This document shows positions 19,268-29,607 of a stretch of DNA of 49,532 nt, one piece after another. The position numbers were made by a program, and so were the translations under genes. The stretch lies in assembly GCF_000466385.1 (NCBI RefSeq), contig NZ_KE952873.1:1-49532 (forward strand). Direction: 5' to 3'. The stretch's first letter is position 1, and each line of letters starts with the position of its first letter. Source of the DNA: Aneurinibacillus aneurinilyticus ATCC 12856. GTDB taxonomy: Bacteria > Bacillota > Bacilli > Aneurinibacillales > Aneurinibacillaceae. A model generated the notes under the pieces. That model searched no databases. It was not told where the DNA came from and saw only the letters and a program-made list of their open reading frames with translations.

Positions 19268-19960
19268 ATGAAAGTGAATATAGGTGTAGTCATTGCAGCG
19301 GCAGGACAGGGAAAGCGGATGGGTGGTTCAGTCAAGAAGCAATTTATTGAGCTGGCGGAAAAGCCGGTACTGCTTCATACACTTGATCTTTTCGCCGAAT
19401 TGGAATATGTGAGAGAAATGGTCGTCGTGGCGGCGGAAGAAGACGTAGAGCGCACGAAGGAGCTGCTGAGTTCGTATCCGCATATCCGGGTTATTCCGGG
19501 CGGTGCAGAACGTCAGGACAGTGTATATCTTGGCCTTACGGCGCTTTGCTTTTCGGATTATGTGCTTATCCATGATGGAGCGCGACCTTTTCTTTCCCGC
19601 CTGACGCTTGAGAGACTGATCGATGCTGTGCGTTCAAAGCGGGCCGCGATTCTAGCCGTACCCGTAAAAGATACGATTAAACGCACAGACGAGACGGGAA
19701 TTGTGATGGACACACCGCCAAGACAAAGCTTGTGGGCCGTGCAAACGCCACAGGCTTTTGCTTTGTCTGATATTCTTGCCGCACATGAACAGGCGCGGCA
19801 GGATGGCTTTCTTGGGACGGATGATGCTTCCCTTATAGAAAGGCTGGGCCAGGCGGTGCATGTAGTAGAAGGGGAATATACGAATATTAAACTCACTACA
19901 CCAGATGATCTTGTTTTTGGTGAGGCGATTTTGAGGTGGAGAAAGGAGAAAGGGCAATGA
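19268..19960 (+). CDS. ispD: 2-C-methyl-D-erythritol 4-phosphate cytidylyltransferase
   Basis: The 230-residue enzyme has the nucleotidyltransferase loop [10 protein letters not shown], the HDGARPF motif and the VKDTIKRT region. It transfers CMP to methylerythritol phosphate in the MEP isoprenoid pathway. The start at 19268 matches the family N-terminus. Its stop overlaps the ispF start (ATGA), so the two consecutive pathway enzymes are coupled. Confidence 0.95.
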   Translation: MKVNIGVVIAAAGQGKRMGGSVKKQFIELAEKPVLLHTLDLFAELEYVREMVVVAAEEDVERTKELLSSYPHIRVIPGGAERQDSVYLGLTALCFSDYVLIHDGARPFLSRLTLERLIDAVRSKRAAILAVPVKDTIKRTDETGIVMDTPPRQSLWAVQTPQAFALSDILAAHEQARQDGFLGTDDASLIERLGQAVHVVEGEYTNIKLTTPDDLVFGEAILRWRKEKGQ

Positions 19961-20439
19961 TTCGGGTAGGACAAGGTTTTGATGTTCATCAACTGGTAGA
20001 GGGGCGCAAGTTAATTATCGGCGGCGTAGAGATTCCACACGAGAAGGGGCTCCTAGGACATTCGGATGCAGATGTGTTGCTGCATGCCATTACCGATGCG
20101 ATTTTGGGAGCGCTCGGATTGGGTGATATCGGTAAGCATTTTCCTGATACGGATCATGCGTTCAAAGATGCTGACAGCCAGCTGCTGTTACGCGACGTAT
20201 GGAAGCTTGTTAAGGAAAAAGGATACACCATCGGTAATGTGGATGCGACGATCATTGCCCAGCGGCCGAAGATGGCGCCGTACATTAATCCGATGCGTGA
20301 AGTGATTGCTTCTTGTGTTGAATCGGAGATGGAGAGAATTAATGTAAAGGCCACCACGACAGAAAATCTGGGTTTTCCAGGTCGTGGCGAAGGAATCGCC
20401 GCGATGGCTGTTGTATTGTTACAAAAAGTAGGATTATAA
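19957..20439 (+). CDS. ispF: 2-C-methyl-D-erythritol 2,4-cyclodiphosphate synthase
   Basis: The 160-residue enzyme shows the metal-binding GQGFDVHQL and [15 protein letters not shown] motifs and the C-terminal GRGEGIAA region of IspF trimers. It catalyses the cyclisation step of the MEP pathway. The start at 19957 (MIRVGQGFD) lies after AAAGGAG and overlaps the ispD stop. Confidence 0.96.
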   Translation: MIRVGQGFDVHQLVEGRKLIIGGVEIPHEKGLLGHSDADVLLHAITDAILGALGLGDIGKHFPDTDHAFKDADSQLLLRDVWKLVKEKGYTIGNVDATIIAQRPKMAPYINPMREVIASCVESEMERINVKATTTENLGFPGRGEGIAAMAVVLLQKVGL

Positions 20440-20475
20440 TAGATAAAGCTAAAAACAGAAGGATGGTGGCAAGTC

Positions 20476-21954
20476 ATGTCCAAACGAATCCGTGTCCGGT
20501 TTGCACCGAGTCCAACTGGACATTTACATATTGGGGGGGCACGTTCAGCCCTTTTTAACTATTTATTTGCCCGCCACCACGGCGGTGACTTTGTCGTGCG
20601 TATTGAAGACACAGACCAGAAACGTAATGTGGAGGATGCTGAAGCAAAGTTAATCGAAAGTTTGCGCTGGTTCGGTACAGAGTGGGATGAAAGCATCGAT
20701 AAGGACGGTGGTGTTGGTCCGTATCGTTCGATGGACAGATTGGATATTTACCGCAGCTATATTGATCGACTGGTAGCGGAAAGAAAGGCCTATCCTTGTT
20801 ACTGTACGGAAGAGGAGCTGAATGCGGAGCGTGAAGCTCAGAAAGAGAGAGGAGAGACACCTCGCTATGCGGGAACATGCCGCAATTTGACTCCGGAACA
20901 GATTCAGGCCTATGAGGCAGAGGGGCGCAAAGCCTCTATTCGTTTCCGTGTGCTGGAGAACCGTCAATATACTGTACATGATCATATTCGCGGCGAAGTT
21001 ACGTTCGAATCCGACGGAATTGGCGACTTCGTTATTTGTCGTCCCGATGGGATTCCGACATATAACTTTGCGGTTGTAATCGATGATGCCCTTATGAAGA
21101 TTACGCACGTTATTCGTGGTGAAGAGCACTTGTCTAATACGCCGCGTCAGTTGATGATTTATGAGGCGCTTGGATTTGAGGCCCCGGAGTTTGCGCATGT
21201 TGCATTAATTCTAAATCCAGACGGTAAGAAGATGAGTAAGCGCGACGAATCCTTGATTCAGTTCATGGAACAGTATCGGGACCTTGGCTATCTGCCTGAA
21301 GCTCTTATGAATTTTCTCGTTCTTCTCGGTTGGTCGCCGGAAGAGGAGCAGGAGATTTTTACACGTGAAGAACTTATTGAGAAATTCTCCTTAAATCGTG
21401 TTTCGAAGTCACCAGCTATTTTTGATATTCATAAGTTGAATTGGATGAATAACCACTATATTAAGCAAGCTCCAGCTGAGCGTATTGCTGAGCTCTGTAT
21501 TCCGCACATGCAAAAGGCAGGGCAGCTGCCAGGGGAATTGAGTGAACAACAGCGCCAATGGGCAGAGAGATTGGTAGCTTTGTATCAGGAGCAACTAGAG
21601 TATGCGGCACAAATCGTGGAACTGGCAGCTATGTTCTTTGAAGACGGTGTGAACTATGATGAAGAAGCGAAAGCTGTACTTGCGGAAGAACAGGTACAAG
21701 ATGTAATGAAAGCTTTTCATGAAGAAGTAGCCTCCATTGAAGAATACAGTGCAGACGCGATTAAAGGTGCATTGAAATCCGTACAGAAAGCAACCGGTCA
21801 TAAAGGCAAGAAGCTATTCATGCCGGTTCGTGTAGCCGTTACTGGATTTACACACGGACGTGATTTGAATGAGACGCTGTTCTTATTGGGACGCGAAACG
21901 GTAGTACAGCGTATAATGAATGTAATCAATAATTATGATCATGTTGTAAAATAA
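20476..21954 (+). CDS. gltX: Glutamyl-tRNA synthetase
   Basis: The 492-residue class I synthetase has [15 protein letters not shown] with the HIGH-type box and KMSKRD as the KMSKS box. A C-terminal anticodon-binding helical domain follows. In Gram-positives it charges both tRNA-Glu and tRNA-Gln, with the latter corrected by GatCAB. The start follows AGGATGGTGG. No clear terminator separates it from the T-box leader. Confidence 0.97.
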   Translation: MSKRIRVRFAPSPTGHLHIGGARSALFNYLFARHHGGDFVVRIEDTDQKRNVEDAEAKLIESLRWFGTEWDESIDKDGGVGPYRSMDRLDIYRSYIDRLVAERKAYPCYCTEEELNAEREAQKERGETPRYAGTCRNLTPEQIQAYEAEGRKASIRFRVLENRQYTVHDHIRGEVTFESDGIGDFVICRPDGIPTYNFAVVIDDALMKITHVIRGEEHLSNTPRQLMIYEALGFEAPEFAHVALILNPDGKKMSKRDESLIQFMEQYRDLGYLPEALMNFLVLLGWSPEEEQEIFTREELIEKFSLNRVSKSPAIFDIHKLNWMNNHYIKQAPAERIAELCIPHMQKAGQLPGELSEQQRQWAERLVALYQEQLEYAAQIVELAAMFFEDGVNYDEEAKAVLAEEQVQDVMKAFHEEVASIEEYSADAIKGALKSVQKATGHKGKKLFMPVRVAVTGFTHGRDLNETLFLLGRETVVQRIMNVINNYDHVVK

Positions 21955-21974
21955 TGATAGAAAGTAAATATGCA

Positions 21975-22263
21975 ACGGCAAGGAACGGAAGAAGTACGGA
22001 ATGAAAAGGAAACAACAGAGAAGGCCGCCGATACAGATGCTCTGTATCGTGCTGAAAGCGGCTTTGCTTCCTGTTTCCGGAAATGCATCCGTGAGCCGGA
22101 CATCTGAACGCTGTTTTTTGTCAGTAGGGTGTCTCGTATTCCCACGTTACGGGATGTAAGAGCGTTACGCTTTTTTATAGGAGGAAGCGTAATGAAGCAG
22201 AGTGGAACCGCGGATGACATTAGCCGCCTCTGCAGCCGTGTATAGGCTGTGGAGGCTTTTTTT
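21975..22263 (+). promoter_or_regulatory. Cysteine T-box riboswitch controlling cysE-cysS
   Basis: The leader contains the T-box core GTGGAACCGCGG (22202-22213) and a terminator, GCCTCTGCAGCC (22226-22237) with GGCTGTGGAGGC (22245-22256), followed by seven T. In Stem I the internal loop between TTTCCGG and CCGGA reads AAATGCATCC, and TGC at 22084-22086 is a Cys specifier codon in the expected position. Uncharged tRNA-Cys should favour the antiterminator and raise cysE-cysS expression. The 5' boundary is approximate. Confidence 0.92.
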
Positions 22264-22292
22264 GTTTGAAAATAGCAGGGAGGGGTGAGAAG

Positions 22293-22952
22293 ATGTTTAA
22301 AACGATAAGGGAAGATGTCCGCGCAGTAATGGAACGCGATCCGGCCGCACGTAGCACGCTTGAAGTCATTCTGACATATGCCGGGCTGCATGCGATATGG
22401 TTTCACCGCCTGAGCCACCGTTTATGGAAAGGGAAATTTTATACGCTGGCCCGGATGGTATCACAAATCGGCCGATGGTTGACAGGAATTGAGATTCACC
22501 CGGGCGCTACAATCGGCAAAGGTTTATTTATCGACCATGGAATGGGTGTCGTAATTGGGGAAACGTGTGAAATAGGTGATAATGTTACATTGTATCAGGG
22601 CGTAACACTGGGGGGAACAGGAAAGGAAAAAGGAAAACGCCACCCAACGATTGGCAATAATGTTCTTATCGCCTCCGGTGCCAAAGTGCTCGGCTCGATG
22701 AAAATCGGTGATAACTCCAAAATTGGAGCGGGTTCCGTCGTATTGCAGGAAGTACCTCCAAATTCCACCGTTGTAGGCATACCGGGTCGTATTAAGATAC
22801 AGAATGGTATGCGAGTAGAGCAGGATTTAGATCAGGTTAATCTTCCTGATCCGATCGGGGAAGTAATGCGCGCAATGCAGCGTGAAATTGATACACTTAG
22901 ACAGGAAGTAAAACAGTTGAAGGAGAGTAGACCATCTGATGAGCACCATTAA
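22293..22952 (+). CDS. cysE: Serine O-acetyltransferase
   Basis: The 219-residue enzyme has an N-terminal helical domain and a left-handed beta-helix of hexapeptide repeats, with the CysE motif '[20 protein letters not shown]' holding the catalytic Asp-His. It makes O-acetylserine for cysteine synthesis. The C-terminal tail is charged and helical. The start at 22293 (MFKTIREDV) follows GGGAGGGGTGAG. It overlaps cysS by 14 nt and is under the Cys T-box, so cysteine supply and charging are co-regulated. Confidence 0.95.
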   Translation: MFKTIREDVRAVMERDPAARSTLEVILTYAGLHAIWFHRLSHRLWKGKFYTLARMVSQIGRWLTGIEIHPGATIGKGLFIDHGMGVVIGETCEIGDNVTLYQGVTLGGTGKEKGKRHPTIGNNVLIASGAKVLGSMKIGDNSKIGAGSVVLQEVPPNSTVVGIPGRIKIQNGMRVEQDLDQVNLPDPIGEVMRAMQREIDTLRQEVKQLKESRPSDEHH

Positions 22953-24351
22953 AATATATAATACGCTTACGCGCAAAAAAGAAGAATTTATTCCGCTCGA
23001 ACCGGGCAAGGTGAAGATATACGTGTGCGGTCCGACAGTCTATAATTTTATTCATATTGGAAATGCCCGTCCGCCTATCGTATTTGACGTAGTGCGTCGC
23101 TATTTCGCTTATCGGGGATATGAAGTTACGTATGTGCAGAACTTTACTGACGTGGATGACAAAATCATAAAAAAAGCAGAAGAAACCGGGATGAGCGTCG
23201 GAAAGGTAGCTGAGACGTTTATTAAGGCATTCATCGAGGATGTTCGTGCTCTGGGCATTAAAGAGGCTGACATTCATCCGAAGGTTACGGAGCATATTCC
23301 GGAAATTATCTCGTTTATCGAGGGTTTAATCGAGAAAGGGCATGCGTATGCAGCAGGTGGCGATGTGTATTTTCGTACAGCTTCATTCCGGGAATACGGC
23401 AAGCTTTCGCACCAAAACATTGAAGAACTACAAGCAGGTGCACGCATCGAAGTGAATGACAAGAAAGAAAATCCGCTTGATTTCGTGTTGTGGAAAGGCG
23501 CGAAGCCAGGTGAAATCTATTGGGAAAGCCCATGGGGCCAGGGGCGCCCGGGCTGGCACATTGAATGCTCGGCGATGTCACACAAATATCTTGGAGATAC
23601 GTTCGATATTCATGGAGGAGGCCATGATCTTACTTTTCCGCACCACGAGAATGAAATTGCGCAATCGGAATGTTTAACCGGGCATCCGATGGCAAGGTAT
23701 TGGATGCATAATGGCTATATCAATATTGAGAACGAAAAAATGTCCAAGTCGCTCGGTAATTTCATTCTGGTAAAAGATGTACGAGAGAAATATGCCCCGC
23801 GTGTGGTTCGCTTCTTCATGCTAAGTGCGCATTATCGCAACCCGATTAACTTCAGTGACGAACTGTTACAGCAGGCAACGAACAGTTTTATGCGCATCGA
23901 TACAGCCGTGCGTAATCTCAAGCACTACCTCTCTTCCATAGAGAGCGAAGCAATGACAGATGAGCAGATGCAGCAAATTGATTCCTACCGGCAACGATTT
24001 GTTGAAGAGATGGATAATGACTTCAACACAGCGGACGCAATTACGGTATTGTTCGATATTGTAAGAGAAGTCAACCAATCTATGGCAGGGAATATGCTGA
24101 AGAAAGAACTGGCGGAAGCGTACCTTACGCTTTTTACGGAGCTAGGTGATGTGCTGGGTATTCCATTTGGAGAGGCTGATGTATCAACGGATGGGCCTTC
24201 TGACGAAGAGATTAACGCTCTGGTTGAAGAACGAATTCAGGCTCGCAAGGATAAGAACTTCTCTCGTGCTGATGAAATCCGCAACCAATTGCAGGAGCTG
24301 GGTATCATATTGGAGGATACGCCTCAAGGCGTGCGATGGCACCGGAAATAA
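22939..24351 (+). CDS. cysS: Cysteinyl-tRNA synthetase
   Basis: The 470-residue class I synthetase shows [16 protein letters not shown], combining the zinc Cys and the HIGH box, the GWHIECS zinc and active-site motif, the [10 protein letters not shown] motif and KMSKSLGN. It attaches cysteine to tRNA-Cys. The ATG at 22939 lies inside the end of cysE behind AGGAGAG. It is regulated with cysE by the T-box. Confidence 0.97.
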   Translation: MSTIKIYNTLTRKKEEFIPLEPGKVKIYVCGPTVYNFIHIGNARPPIVFDVVRRYFAYRGYEVTYVQNFTDVDDKIIKKAEETGMSVGKVAETFIKAFIEDVRALGIKEADIHPKVTEHIPEIISFIEGLIEKGHAYAAGGDVYFRTASFREYGKLSHQNIEELQAGARIEVNDKKENPLDFVLWKGAKPGEIYWESPWGQGRPGWHIECSAMSHKYLGDTFDIHGGGHDLTFPHHENEIAQSECLTGHPMARYWMHNGYINIENEKMSKSLGNFILVKDVREKYAPRVVRFFMLSAHYRNPINFSDELLQQATNSFMRIDTAVRNLKHYLSSIESEAMTDEQMQQIDSYRQRFVEEMDNDFNTADAITVLFDIVREVNQSMAGNMLKKELAEAYLTLFTELGDVLGIPFGEADVSTDGPSDEEINALVEERIQARKDKNFSRADEIRNQLQELGIILEDTPQGVRWHRK

Positions 24352-24370
24352 GCCTGAAAAAGGAGCGGAC

Positions 24371-24793
24371 ATGAAGCGGGATAAACTAACTAGAGATCCA
24401 AGGCAGCTTAATGCGCTTGCACTTGCCTATATGGGTGATGCGGTATTAGAGATACGCGTACGCCAGCATCTAATTGCGGCAGGGGAGGTGAAGCCGAACC
24501 TGCTGCAGCGTACGGCCGTACGCTATGTCTCAGCCAAAGCGCAGGCCAGTATCGTAGGAGGAATATGGGATCGGCTTACTGAAGAAGAGCAGGCTGTATT
24601 AAAGCGGGGACGAAACGCCAAATCAGCGACCATGCCAAAGAATGCGCAAGTTGCCGAGTATCGACTAAGTACAGGATTTGAAGCGTTGCTCGGATTTTTA
24701 TATTTAACAGAACAGGACGAGAGGTTAGAAGAAATTCTAACATATGCGCTTGAATGGGTAGAGAATGGTCATGCTGAAAGGACGAATGAATAG
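24371..24793 (+). CDS. mrnC: Mini-ribonuclease III
   Basis: The 140-residue protein is an RNase III catalytic domain without a double-stranded RNA-binding domain. The LALAYMGDAVLE signature holds the catalytic acidic residue. Mini-III matures 23S rRNA ends in Gram-positives. AAAGGAG precedes ATG 24371. It lies between cysS and rlmB as in Bacillus. Confidence 0.94.
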   Translation: MKRDKLTRDPRQLNALALAYMGDAVLEIRVRQHLIAAGEVKPNLLQRTAVRYVSAKAQASIVGGIWDRLTEEEQAVLKRGRNAKSATMPKNAQVAEYRLSTGFEALLGFLYLTEQDERLEEILTYALEWVENGHAERTNE

Positions 24794-24808
24794 AAGAAGG
24801 AGTTTGCC

Positions 24809-25552
24809 ATGAGTGAATATATCGTTGGGAAAAACCCTGTTATCGAGGCGCTACGCTCGGGACGTTCAATTAATAAAATATGGATCGCCGAAGGCTCCCA
24901 AAAGGGAGTGAGTGGTCAGGTAATGGCATTGGCAAAGGAAGCGGGGGTAACAGTGCAGATTGTTCCGCGCAAAAAGCTGGATCAGGCAGCGGAAGGAGAA
25001 AGCCATCAAGGAATTCTTGCGTACATTGCTGCGTATGACTATGCAGAGCTGGATGACATTCTTGCTAAAGCCGCTGCTTCGGGACAGCCACCGTTCCTCG
25101 TTATTCTGGACGAAGTTGAAGATCCGCATAATTTAGGTTCCATTCTTCGTACCGCAGACGCCACCGGAGTGCACGGCGTTATCATACCAAAACGCCGTGC
25201 AGCCGGATTGACCTCTACGGTTGCTAAAGCGTCAGCAGGAGCGATTGAGTATGTACCGGTCGCTCGTGTAACGAATCTGGCCCGTACCATTGAAGATTTA
25301 AAGGAACGTAACATTTGGGTCGTCGGAACAGATGCCTCTGGCACGGAAGAATTCCGTCAGGCTCGCTTCGATATGGGAGTTGCACTTGTTATTGGAAGTG
25401 AAGGTAAGGGAATGAGCCGACTCATTCGAGAGAAGTGTGATTTTACGGTCAAATTACCTATGGCTGGCCGTGTCACCTCGTTGAATGCCTCCGTTGCCGG
25501 AGCTTTACTCATGTATGAAGTGTACCGCCAGCGTCATCCGTTAGCTGAATAA
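24809..25552 (+). CDS. rlmB: 23S rRNA 2'-O-methyltransferase RlmB (SpoU family)
   Basis: The 247-residue protein has an N-terminal L30e-like substrate-binding domain and a C-terminal SPOUT knot with the three SpoU motifs: 'EDPHNLGSILRTADATG', 'VIGSEGKGMSRLI' and 'LNASVAGALLMYE'. It methylates a ribose in 23S rRNA. RlmB (G2251-type) is the usual identification for this operon position; the exact target is inferred from family and context. Confidence 0.92.
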   Translation: MSEYIVGKNPVIEALRSGRSINKIWIAEGSQKGVSGQVMALAKEAGVTVQIVPRKKLDQAAEGESHQGILAYIAAYDYAELDDILAKAAASGQPPFLVILDEVEDPHNLGSILRTADATGVHGVIIPKRRAAGLTSTVAKASAGAIEYVPVARVTNLARTIEDLKERNIWVVGTDASGTEEFRQARFDMGVALVIGSEGKGMSRLIREKCDFTVKLPMAGRVTSLNASVAGALLMYEVYRQRHPLAE

Positions 25553-25564
25553 GGGCGCATTGGC

Positions 25565-26110
25565 ATGGAAGAAATATTGATTGTAGATGGCTATAATGTC
25601 ATCGGGGATTGGAAGCGGCTGAAGGAGAAGAAGAAGATTAGTCTGGAGGAAGCGCGGGATGATTTGCTCGGATGGCTTGCCGATTATCAGGGCTTCACAG
25701 GAACGCGTGTAATCGTTGTATTTGATGCGCACAATGTAAAAGGTACGGGCAGAAAAGTGCGTGAATACCGCTTGGATATTCGTTATACGAAAGAGAAAGA
25801 AACAGCGGACGAGTGTATCGAACGGCTTGTTTTTGAGTTGTCCAATCGACATCGCCAGATTTATGTAGCGACCTCTGATTATACGGAGCAGAGAGTGACA
25901 TTCGGTTATGGTGCTTTACGCAAGTCGGCACGAGAGTTATGGCTTGAGATGAAACAGGTAAATCGTGATATTACCGAGAAGGTACGTGAAACAAAACAGC
26001 AACCTAAGGGTAGAGGCATTGAATTAAGTGATGAAATTAAAAAAAATTCGAAAAATGGCGCCGTGGAGATCAGTGAGTTTATTGACTGGGGAAGGTTACA
26101 TAATATATAA
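25565..26110 (+). CDS. rae1: Ribosome-associated endoribonuclease Rae1 (YacP, NYN domain)
   Basis: The 181-residue NYN/PIN-like protein begins with IVDGYNVIGDW, the first acidic active-site strand, and has the later 'VVFDAHNV' and 'VATSDYTEQ' strands. The B. subtilis orthologue cleaves translated mRNA in the ribosomal A site. It begins 12 nt after rlmB, in the conserved position before sigH. Confidence 0.9.
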   Translation: MEEILIVDGYNVIGDWKRLKEKKKISLEEARDDLLGWLADYQGFTGTRVIVVFDAHNVKGTGRKVREYRLDIRYTKEKETADECIERLVFELSNRHRQIYVATSDYTEQRVTFGYGALRKSARELWLEMKQVNRDITEKVRETKQQPKGRGIELSDEIKKNSKNGAVEISEFIDWGRLHNI

Positions 26111-26152
26111 TTGTTTTATCTGATGCATAACGGCAGGTCGGAGGGATGATGT

Positions 26153-26791
26153 TTGGCTGCAGACCATACCCGCTATGAAGCTCTATACGATGAAGACATC
26201 GTGGATCTTGTACGGTTAGGTGACGGTGACGCGTTAGAATACTTAATCAACAAGTATAGGAATTTTGTTCGTGCTAAAGCCCGTTCTTATTTTTTAATCG
26301 GTGCTGATCGTGAGGATATTGTGCAGGAAGGTATGATTGGGCTGTACAAATCTATTCGGGACTTTAAGGGAGATAAGCTGGCTTCCTTCAAAGCATTTGC
26401 TGAATTGTGTATCACGCGCCAGATTATTACTGCGATCAAGACAGCCACTCGACAGAAACATATTCCTCTTAATTCCTATGTCTCGCTGGACAAGCCCATC
26501 TATGATGAAGATTCAGATCGTACTTTGCTGGATATTATCTGCGGTACCCGAGTGACAGACCCGGAAGAGCTGATTATCAACCAGGAGGAGTACGATGACA
26601 TCGAAGATAAAATCAGTGAGATTTTGAGCGATTTGGAGCAACAGGTCTTGCTTTTGTATCTGGACGGTCGTTCATACCAAGAGATTGCGGTTGATTTAAG
26701 CCGTCATGTCAAATCAATTGATAATGCTCTCCAACGTGTAAAGCGTAAGCTTGAGAAGTATCTGGAAGTTCGTGAAGTTTCCCAAGTGTAA
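26153..26791 (+). CDS. sigH: RNA polymerase sigma-H factor
   Basis: The 212-residue sigma-70 family protein closely resembles Bacillus SigH. Region 2 reads 'ALEYLINKYRNFVRAKARSY' and 'LIGADREDIVQEG', and region 4 carries 'YLDGRSYQEIAVDLSRHVKS'. It directs genes for the stationary-phase transition and early sporulation. The start is TTG 26153, 7 nt after GGAGGG; the nearby ATGs at 26146 and 26149 are out of frame. A strong terminator follows. Confidence 0.96.
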   Translation: MAADHTRYEALYDEDIVDLVRLGDGDALEYLINKYRNFVRAKARSYFLIGADREDIVQEGMIGLYKSIRDFKGDKLASFKAFAELCITRQIITAIKTATRQKHIPLNSYVSLDKPIYDEDSDRTLLDIICGTRVTDPEELIINQEEYDDIEDKISEILSDLEQQVLLLYLDGRSYQEIAVDLSRHVKSIDNALQRVKRKLEKYLEVREVSQV

Positions 26792-26806
26792 TAGAATACG
26801 TTAAGG

Positions 26807-26835
26807 AAAACAGGGCCTAGGCCCTGTTTTTTTTT
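26807..26835 (+). terminator. Terminator after sigH
   Basis: AAAACAGGGCC-TA-GGCCCTGTTTT followed by a T-run gives a strong terminator. It isolates the cysE-sigH transcript from the chemoreceptor gene. Confidence 0.93.
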
Positions 26836-27051
26836 GAATGGTTAGGAAGGAAAAAGCCGTAAGATGTTGTCGAACGTTGCTTTTCCGATGTGGAGCCACG
26901 TAGTGTGAAGGTCTAATAAGGGTATTTGCGAGTTTTTTCATATTCAAAAAATTGACGCAAATAATATGAAAATTCTTACTAGGTATAATGTATAAGTCGT
27001 TTATCATGGTATAATGGTATTAACTGTTAGATAAATAGAGGGGGGATGGGA

Positions 27052-29034
27052 ATGAAGGCAAGAGGTCTCAAGTTTAAACTATTAGGAGTCATCGTTCCGC
27101 TTATTGTGATAGCGCTTTCTTTTGTTGCCTGGCTTAATCACAATAAAGCGAAAGAGTTTCTGGAAAGCAATTTTCAGGAAAGAGCATTTATTCAGCTCGA
27201 TTTGTTAAGTAACAAAGTAAACGATTGGCTTCAGCAGCAGAGGGACCGTGTAACGAATATAGCAACCAGTATGGATATGCGAAGCATGAACCAAGAGATG
27301 CAATTTTCCTATCTAAAATCCAAGATGAATGAATACCAGGAATATGAGATGTTTTTTATTGCTGATTTGCATGGAAAGGCGCTTACGACAGCCGGCCAAA
27401 AGGTGGACGTGGGGAGTCGTGAGTATTTCAAAAAGGTAATTGAAGAACAATCATATGCCATCTCGGAACCTCTGATCTCTCGTGCTTCCGGCAAGCTGGT
27501 AGTTGTTATCGCCAGTCCGATTTATAATCAACAGAAGCAATTAAGTGGTATGCTGGGTGCCACAGTTCCGATTACCACAATGAACGAGATTGTAGCTGGT
27601 CAGAAAATCGGACAAACTGGATATGCATACATGGTACAGAAGGATGGTCTTGTCATTAGCTACCCGCAGCAGGAAGAAATTTTAAAGTTAAATGTGTATA
27701 AGTTAAACATTCCCCCCCTTACAGCAGGTATTCAGGAAGCTTCCACTGGTAAAACTGGATATAAACGGTATGCGTACAAAGGTGTAGATAAGTATGCTTT
27801 CTTCTCCAAGGTACCAGCTACAGGCTGGGTAGTTGCGATTACAGCTCCGGTCAAAGAGGCATCGAGTCAATTGGATTATTTGGCGAAACTCTCATTTGTA
27901 ACTGCCAGTGTGGTTCTTGTTTTTTCAGTAATCATTCTTATTTTATTCTCCTCTCATTTTGTACGACCGATTCGTCATTTGAGCGAATTGACGGCGATGA
28001 TTGCTAAGGGTGACTTAACTGTGAAAACGCCCAATCGCAGTAAAGATGAAGTAGGTGTACTCAGTCAAAATTTCAATCAGATGGTGGAGAGCGTCCACAT
28101 GCTATTGCTTGAAATTAAAGAAGCATCCCGAAAAATGAGGCAATCTTCGGAGGTTCTGACATTAGCAAGCCGGGAGACGACCGCTTCAGCTGAGCAGGTG
28201 GCAGTGACCATTAATGATTTGGCGGAAGGTGCCGGCACGATTGCCCATTCCACTCAGTCTGCCCACATGGGAGTCGCATTGGTTAACGAAAACCTACAGC
28301 AGATTTCTGCGTATGCTGACGAGATGAACCAAACGTTTGTCATCACGAATGCACTGACAAAAGAAGGGGAACAGGCGGTACGAACCGCTGTTTATAAAAT
28401 GGAGGAAATCCAACGTATGGTAGATGATGCGTCTTCGGTTGTGCACAAACTTGGTAATCGTTCCGAAGAAATCGGCGAGATTGTTAGTTTGATTACAGGT
28501 ATTGCATCGCAGACGAATCTTCTTGCACTTAATGCCAGTATTGAGGCGGCGCGTGCAGGAGAAGCTGGACGGGGCTTTGCGGTAGTGGCGGATGAGGTTC
28601 GCAAGCTTGCTGAAGAAACGGACAAAGCAGCAAACAACATCTCGCGTATTGTTCAGGAAAATAAGCGGGAAACCCATGAAGCAATCGACTCGATTTTGCG
28701 CGGTCATGATGTGATTGTAGAAGGCCAGGAGATGGTACGGCATACGGGTGATTCATTCGCTAAAATTCATGAGCATATTAATCTGGTAGGCGAGAAGAGC
28801 GAGCGCATTACTTCCTCTATTAAAATGGCAGAGGAAAGCGCACGTAAAGTATCAGCAGAGATGGAGCATGTATCCGCAATTACCGAGGAAGCATCTGCCG
28901 GTTCACAGGAAGTAGCTGCAGTGAGCGAACAGCAAGCGGCAGCAGCCCAGCAGTTATCGCATGATGCGGCGGCGATGGGACGTCTGTCTGATCAAATGGA
29001 AAGTCTGGTAGCACGTTTCAAAATGGAGAAGTAA
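27052..29034 (+). CDS. Methyl-accepting chemotaxis protein with dCache-type sensor
   Basis: The 660-residue transducer has a first membrane helix (about 8-28), a long extracellular dCache-like domain (about 35-275, with '[11 protein letters not shown]' and a second PAS-like half), a second helix (about 281-302), HAMP (about 303-355) and an MCP signalling domain. The hairpin tip '[20 protein letters not shown]' and following '[16 protein letters not shown]' bind CheA and CheW. The C-terminus ends without a CheR-tethering pentapeptide. The ligand is unknown, although dCache domains often bind amino acids or other small molecules. ATG 27052 is preferred because GAGGGGGG ends 6 nt upstream; ATG 27046 directly abuts it. 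The position inside the ribosomal and transcription block is unusual. Confidence 0.92.
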   Translation: MKARGLKFKLLGVIVPLIVIALSFVAWLNHNKAKEFLESNFQERAFIQLDLLSNKVNDWLQQQRDRVTNIATSMDMRSMNQEMQFSYLKSKMNEYQEYEMFFIADLHGKALTTAGQKVDVGSREYFKKVIEEQSYAISEPLISRASGKLVVVIASPIYNQQKQLSGMLGATVPITTMNEIVAGQKIGQTGYAYMVQKDGLVISYPQQEEILKLNVYKLNIPPLTAGIQEASTGKTGYKRYAYKGVDKYAFFSKVPATGWVVAITAPVKEASSQLDYLAKLSFVTASVVLVFSVIILILFSSHFVRPIRHLSELTAMIAKGDLTVKTPNRSKDEVGVLSQNFNQMVESVHMLLLEIKEASRKMRQSSEVLTLASRETTASAEQVAVTINDLAEGAGTIAHSTQSAHMGVALVNENLQQISAYADEMNQTFVITNALTKEGEQAVRTAVYKMEEIQRMVDDASSVVHKLGNRSEEIGEIVSLITGIASQTNLLALNASIEAARAGEAGRGFAVVADEVRKLAEETDKAANNISRIVQENKRETHEAIDSILRGHDVIVEGQEMVRHTGDSFAKIHEHINLVGEKSERITSSIKMAEESARKVSAEMEHVSAITEEASAGSQEVAAVSEQQAAAAQQLSHDAAAMGRLSDQMESLVARFKMEK

Positions 29035-29050
29035 TTGTCAAAACTTTTAT

Positions 29051-29079
29051 TTGACACCTATTTTACGCTGTGATAAAGT
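29051..29079 (+). promoter_or_regulatory. Promoter of the rpmG-secE-nusG transcript
   Basis: A perfect TTGACA (29051-29056) and TAAAGT (29074-29079) are 17 bp apart, immediately after the chemoreceptor gene. Confidence 0.75.
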
Positions 29080-29090
29080 ATTTGAGGTAG

Positions 29091-29112
29091 CCGTGTGAAA
29101 ACACACGGTTTT
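29091..29112 (+). terminator. Short hairpin between the chemoreceptor gene and rpmG
   Basis: CCGTGTG-AAAA-CACACGG then TTTTA. It can end the chemoreceptor transcript. It also lies only 12 bp after the rpmG promoter -10 box, so it would form the extreme 5' end of the rpmG mRNA. The T-run is short. Confidence 0.55.
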
Positions 29113-29174
29113 ACTTGATGCAAATTAACTATGAAAGGCTAGTACATAGCCAATAATGTGGGAGGTGTAACATC

Positions 29175-29324
29175 ATGCGGGTAACTGTAACGTTAGCGTG
29201 CACCGAGTGCAAACAACGCAACTATACCACAACGAAAAACAAACGTAAGCAAACGGAACGCATCGAGATGAAGAAGTATTGCAAATTCTGCAATGATCAT
29301 ACTCTTCATCGTGAAACTCGTTAA
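29175..29324 (+). CDS. rpmG: 50S ribosomal protein L33
   Basis: The 49-residue protein begins [12 protein letters not shown] and carries a zinc ribbon of two pairs, Cys9-Cys12 and Cys36-Cys39. It is therefore the zinc-binding (C+) form. GGAGGTG precedes the ATG. It occupies the conserved position before secE. Confidence 0.95.
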   Translation: MRVTVTLACTECKQRNYTTTKNKRKQTERIEMKKYCKFCNDHTLHRETR

Positions 29325-29360
29325 TGCAGTGTCAGAGTCCAATTTTATTGGAGGTGCGTT

Positions 29361-29570
29361 ATGAGTTTTGTAGATAAACTCAAACGCGGACCGGCCTTTT
29401 TGAAGGAAGCCTGGACCGAACTGAAAAAAGTGACCTGGCCAACACGTAAGGAGCTCGTTTCCTATACGACAGTTGTACTGGTAACTGTGACGCTCATCGC
29501 AATCTTCTTCGCAGTAATCGATTTAGGAATTTCCCAGCTCCTTGAACTCATTTTGAAGACAGGGAAATAA
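29361..29570 (+). CDS. secE: Preprotein translocase subunit SecE
   Basis: The 69-residue protein has an amphipathic cytoplasmic helix with the conserved 'ELKKVTWPTRKEL' motif and a single transmembrane helix ('VVLVTVTLIAIFFAVI'). This is the short Gram-positive form that clamps SecY. GGAGGTG lies upstream, and nusG follows after 37 nt. Confidence 0.96.
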   Translation: MSFVDKLKRGPAFLKEAWTELKKVTWPTRKELVSYTTVVLVTVTLIAIFFAVIDLGISQLLELILKTGK

Positions 29571-29574
29571 TGAT

Positions 29575-29607
29575 GGGGGGGTTAGGACACCTGTTTGTCC
29601 TCGAATC
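29575..29607 (+). promoter_or_regulatory. Hairpin-bridged ribosome-binding site of nusG
   Basis: The nearest Shine-Dalgarno-like sequence, GGGGGGG (29575-29581), is 26 nt from the nusG ATG, too far for normal initiation. Between them AGGACA (29584-29589) pairs with TGTCCT (29596-29601). Folding this 18-nt hairpin leaves 8 unpaired nt, an ideal spacing. No in-frame start lies closer to the G-run. Confidence 0.65.

Noticed and set aside
21886-21917. TTGGGA/TATAAT near the end of gltX as the T-box promoter
   Set aside because: Spacing of 20 bp and a weak -35 make it unconvincing.
26958-26989. TTGACG with TATAAT before the chemoreceptor gene as a promoter
   Set aside because: The spacing is 26 bp, too long for sigma-A. 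The TATAAT may be used with a poor -35, but I cannot support it.
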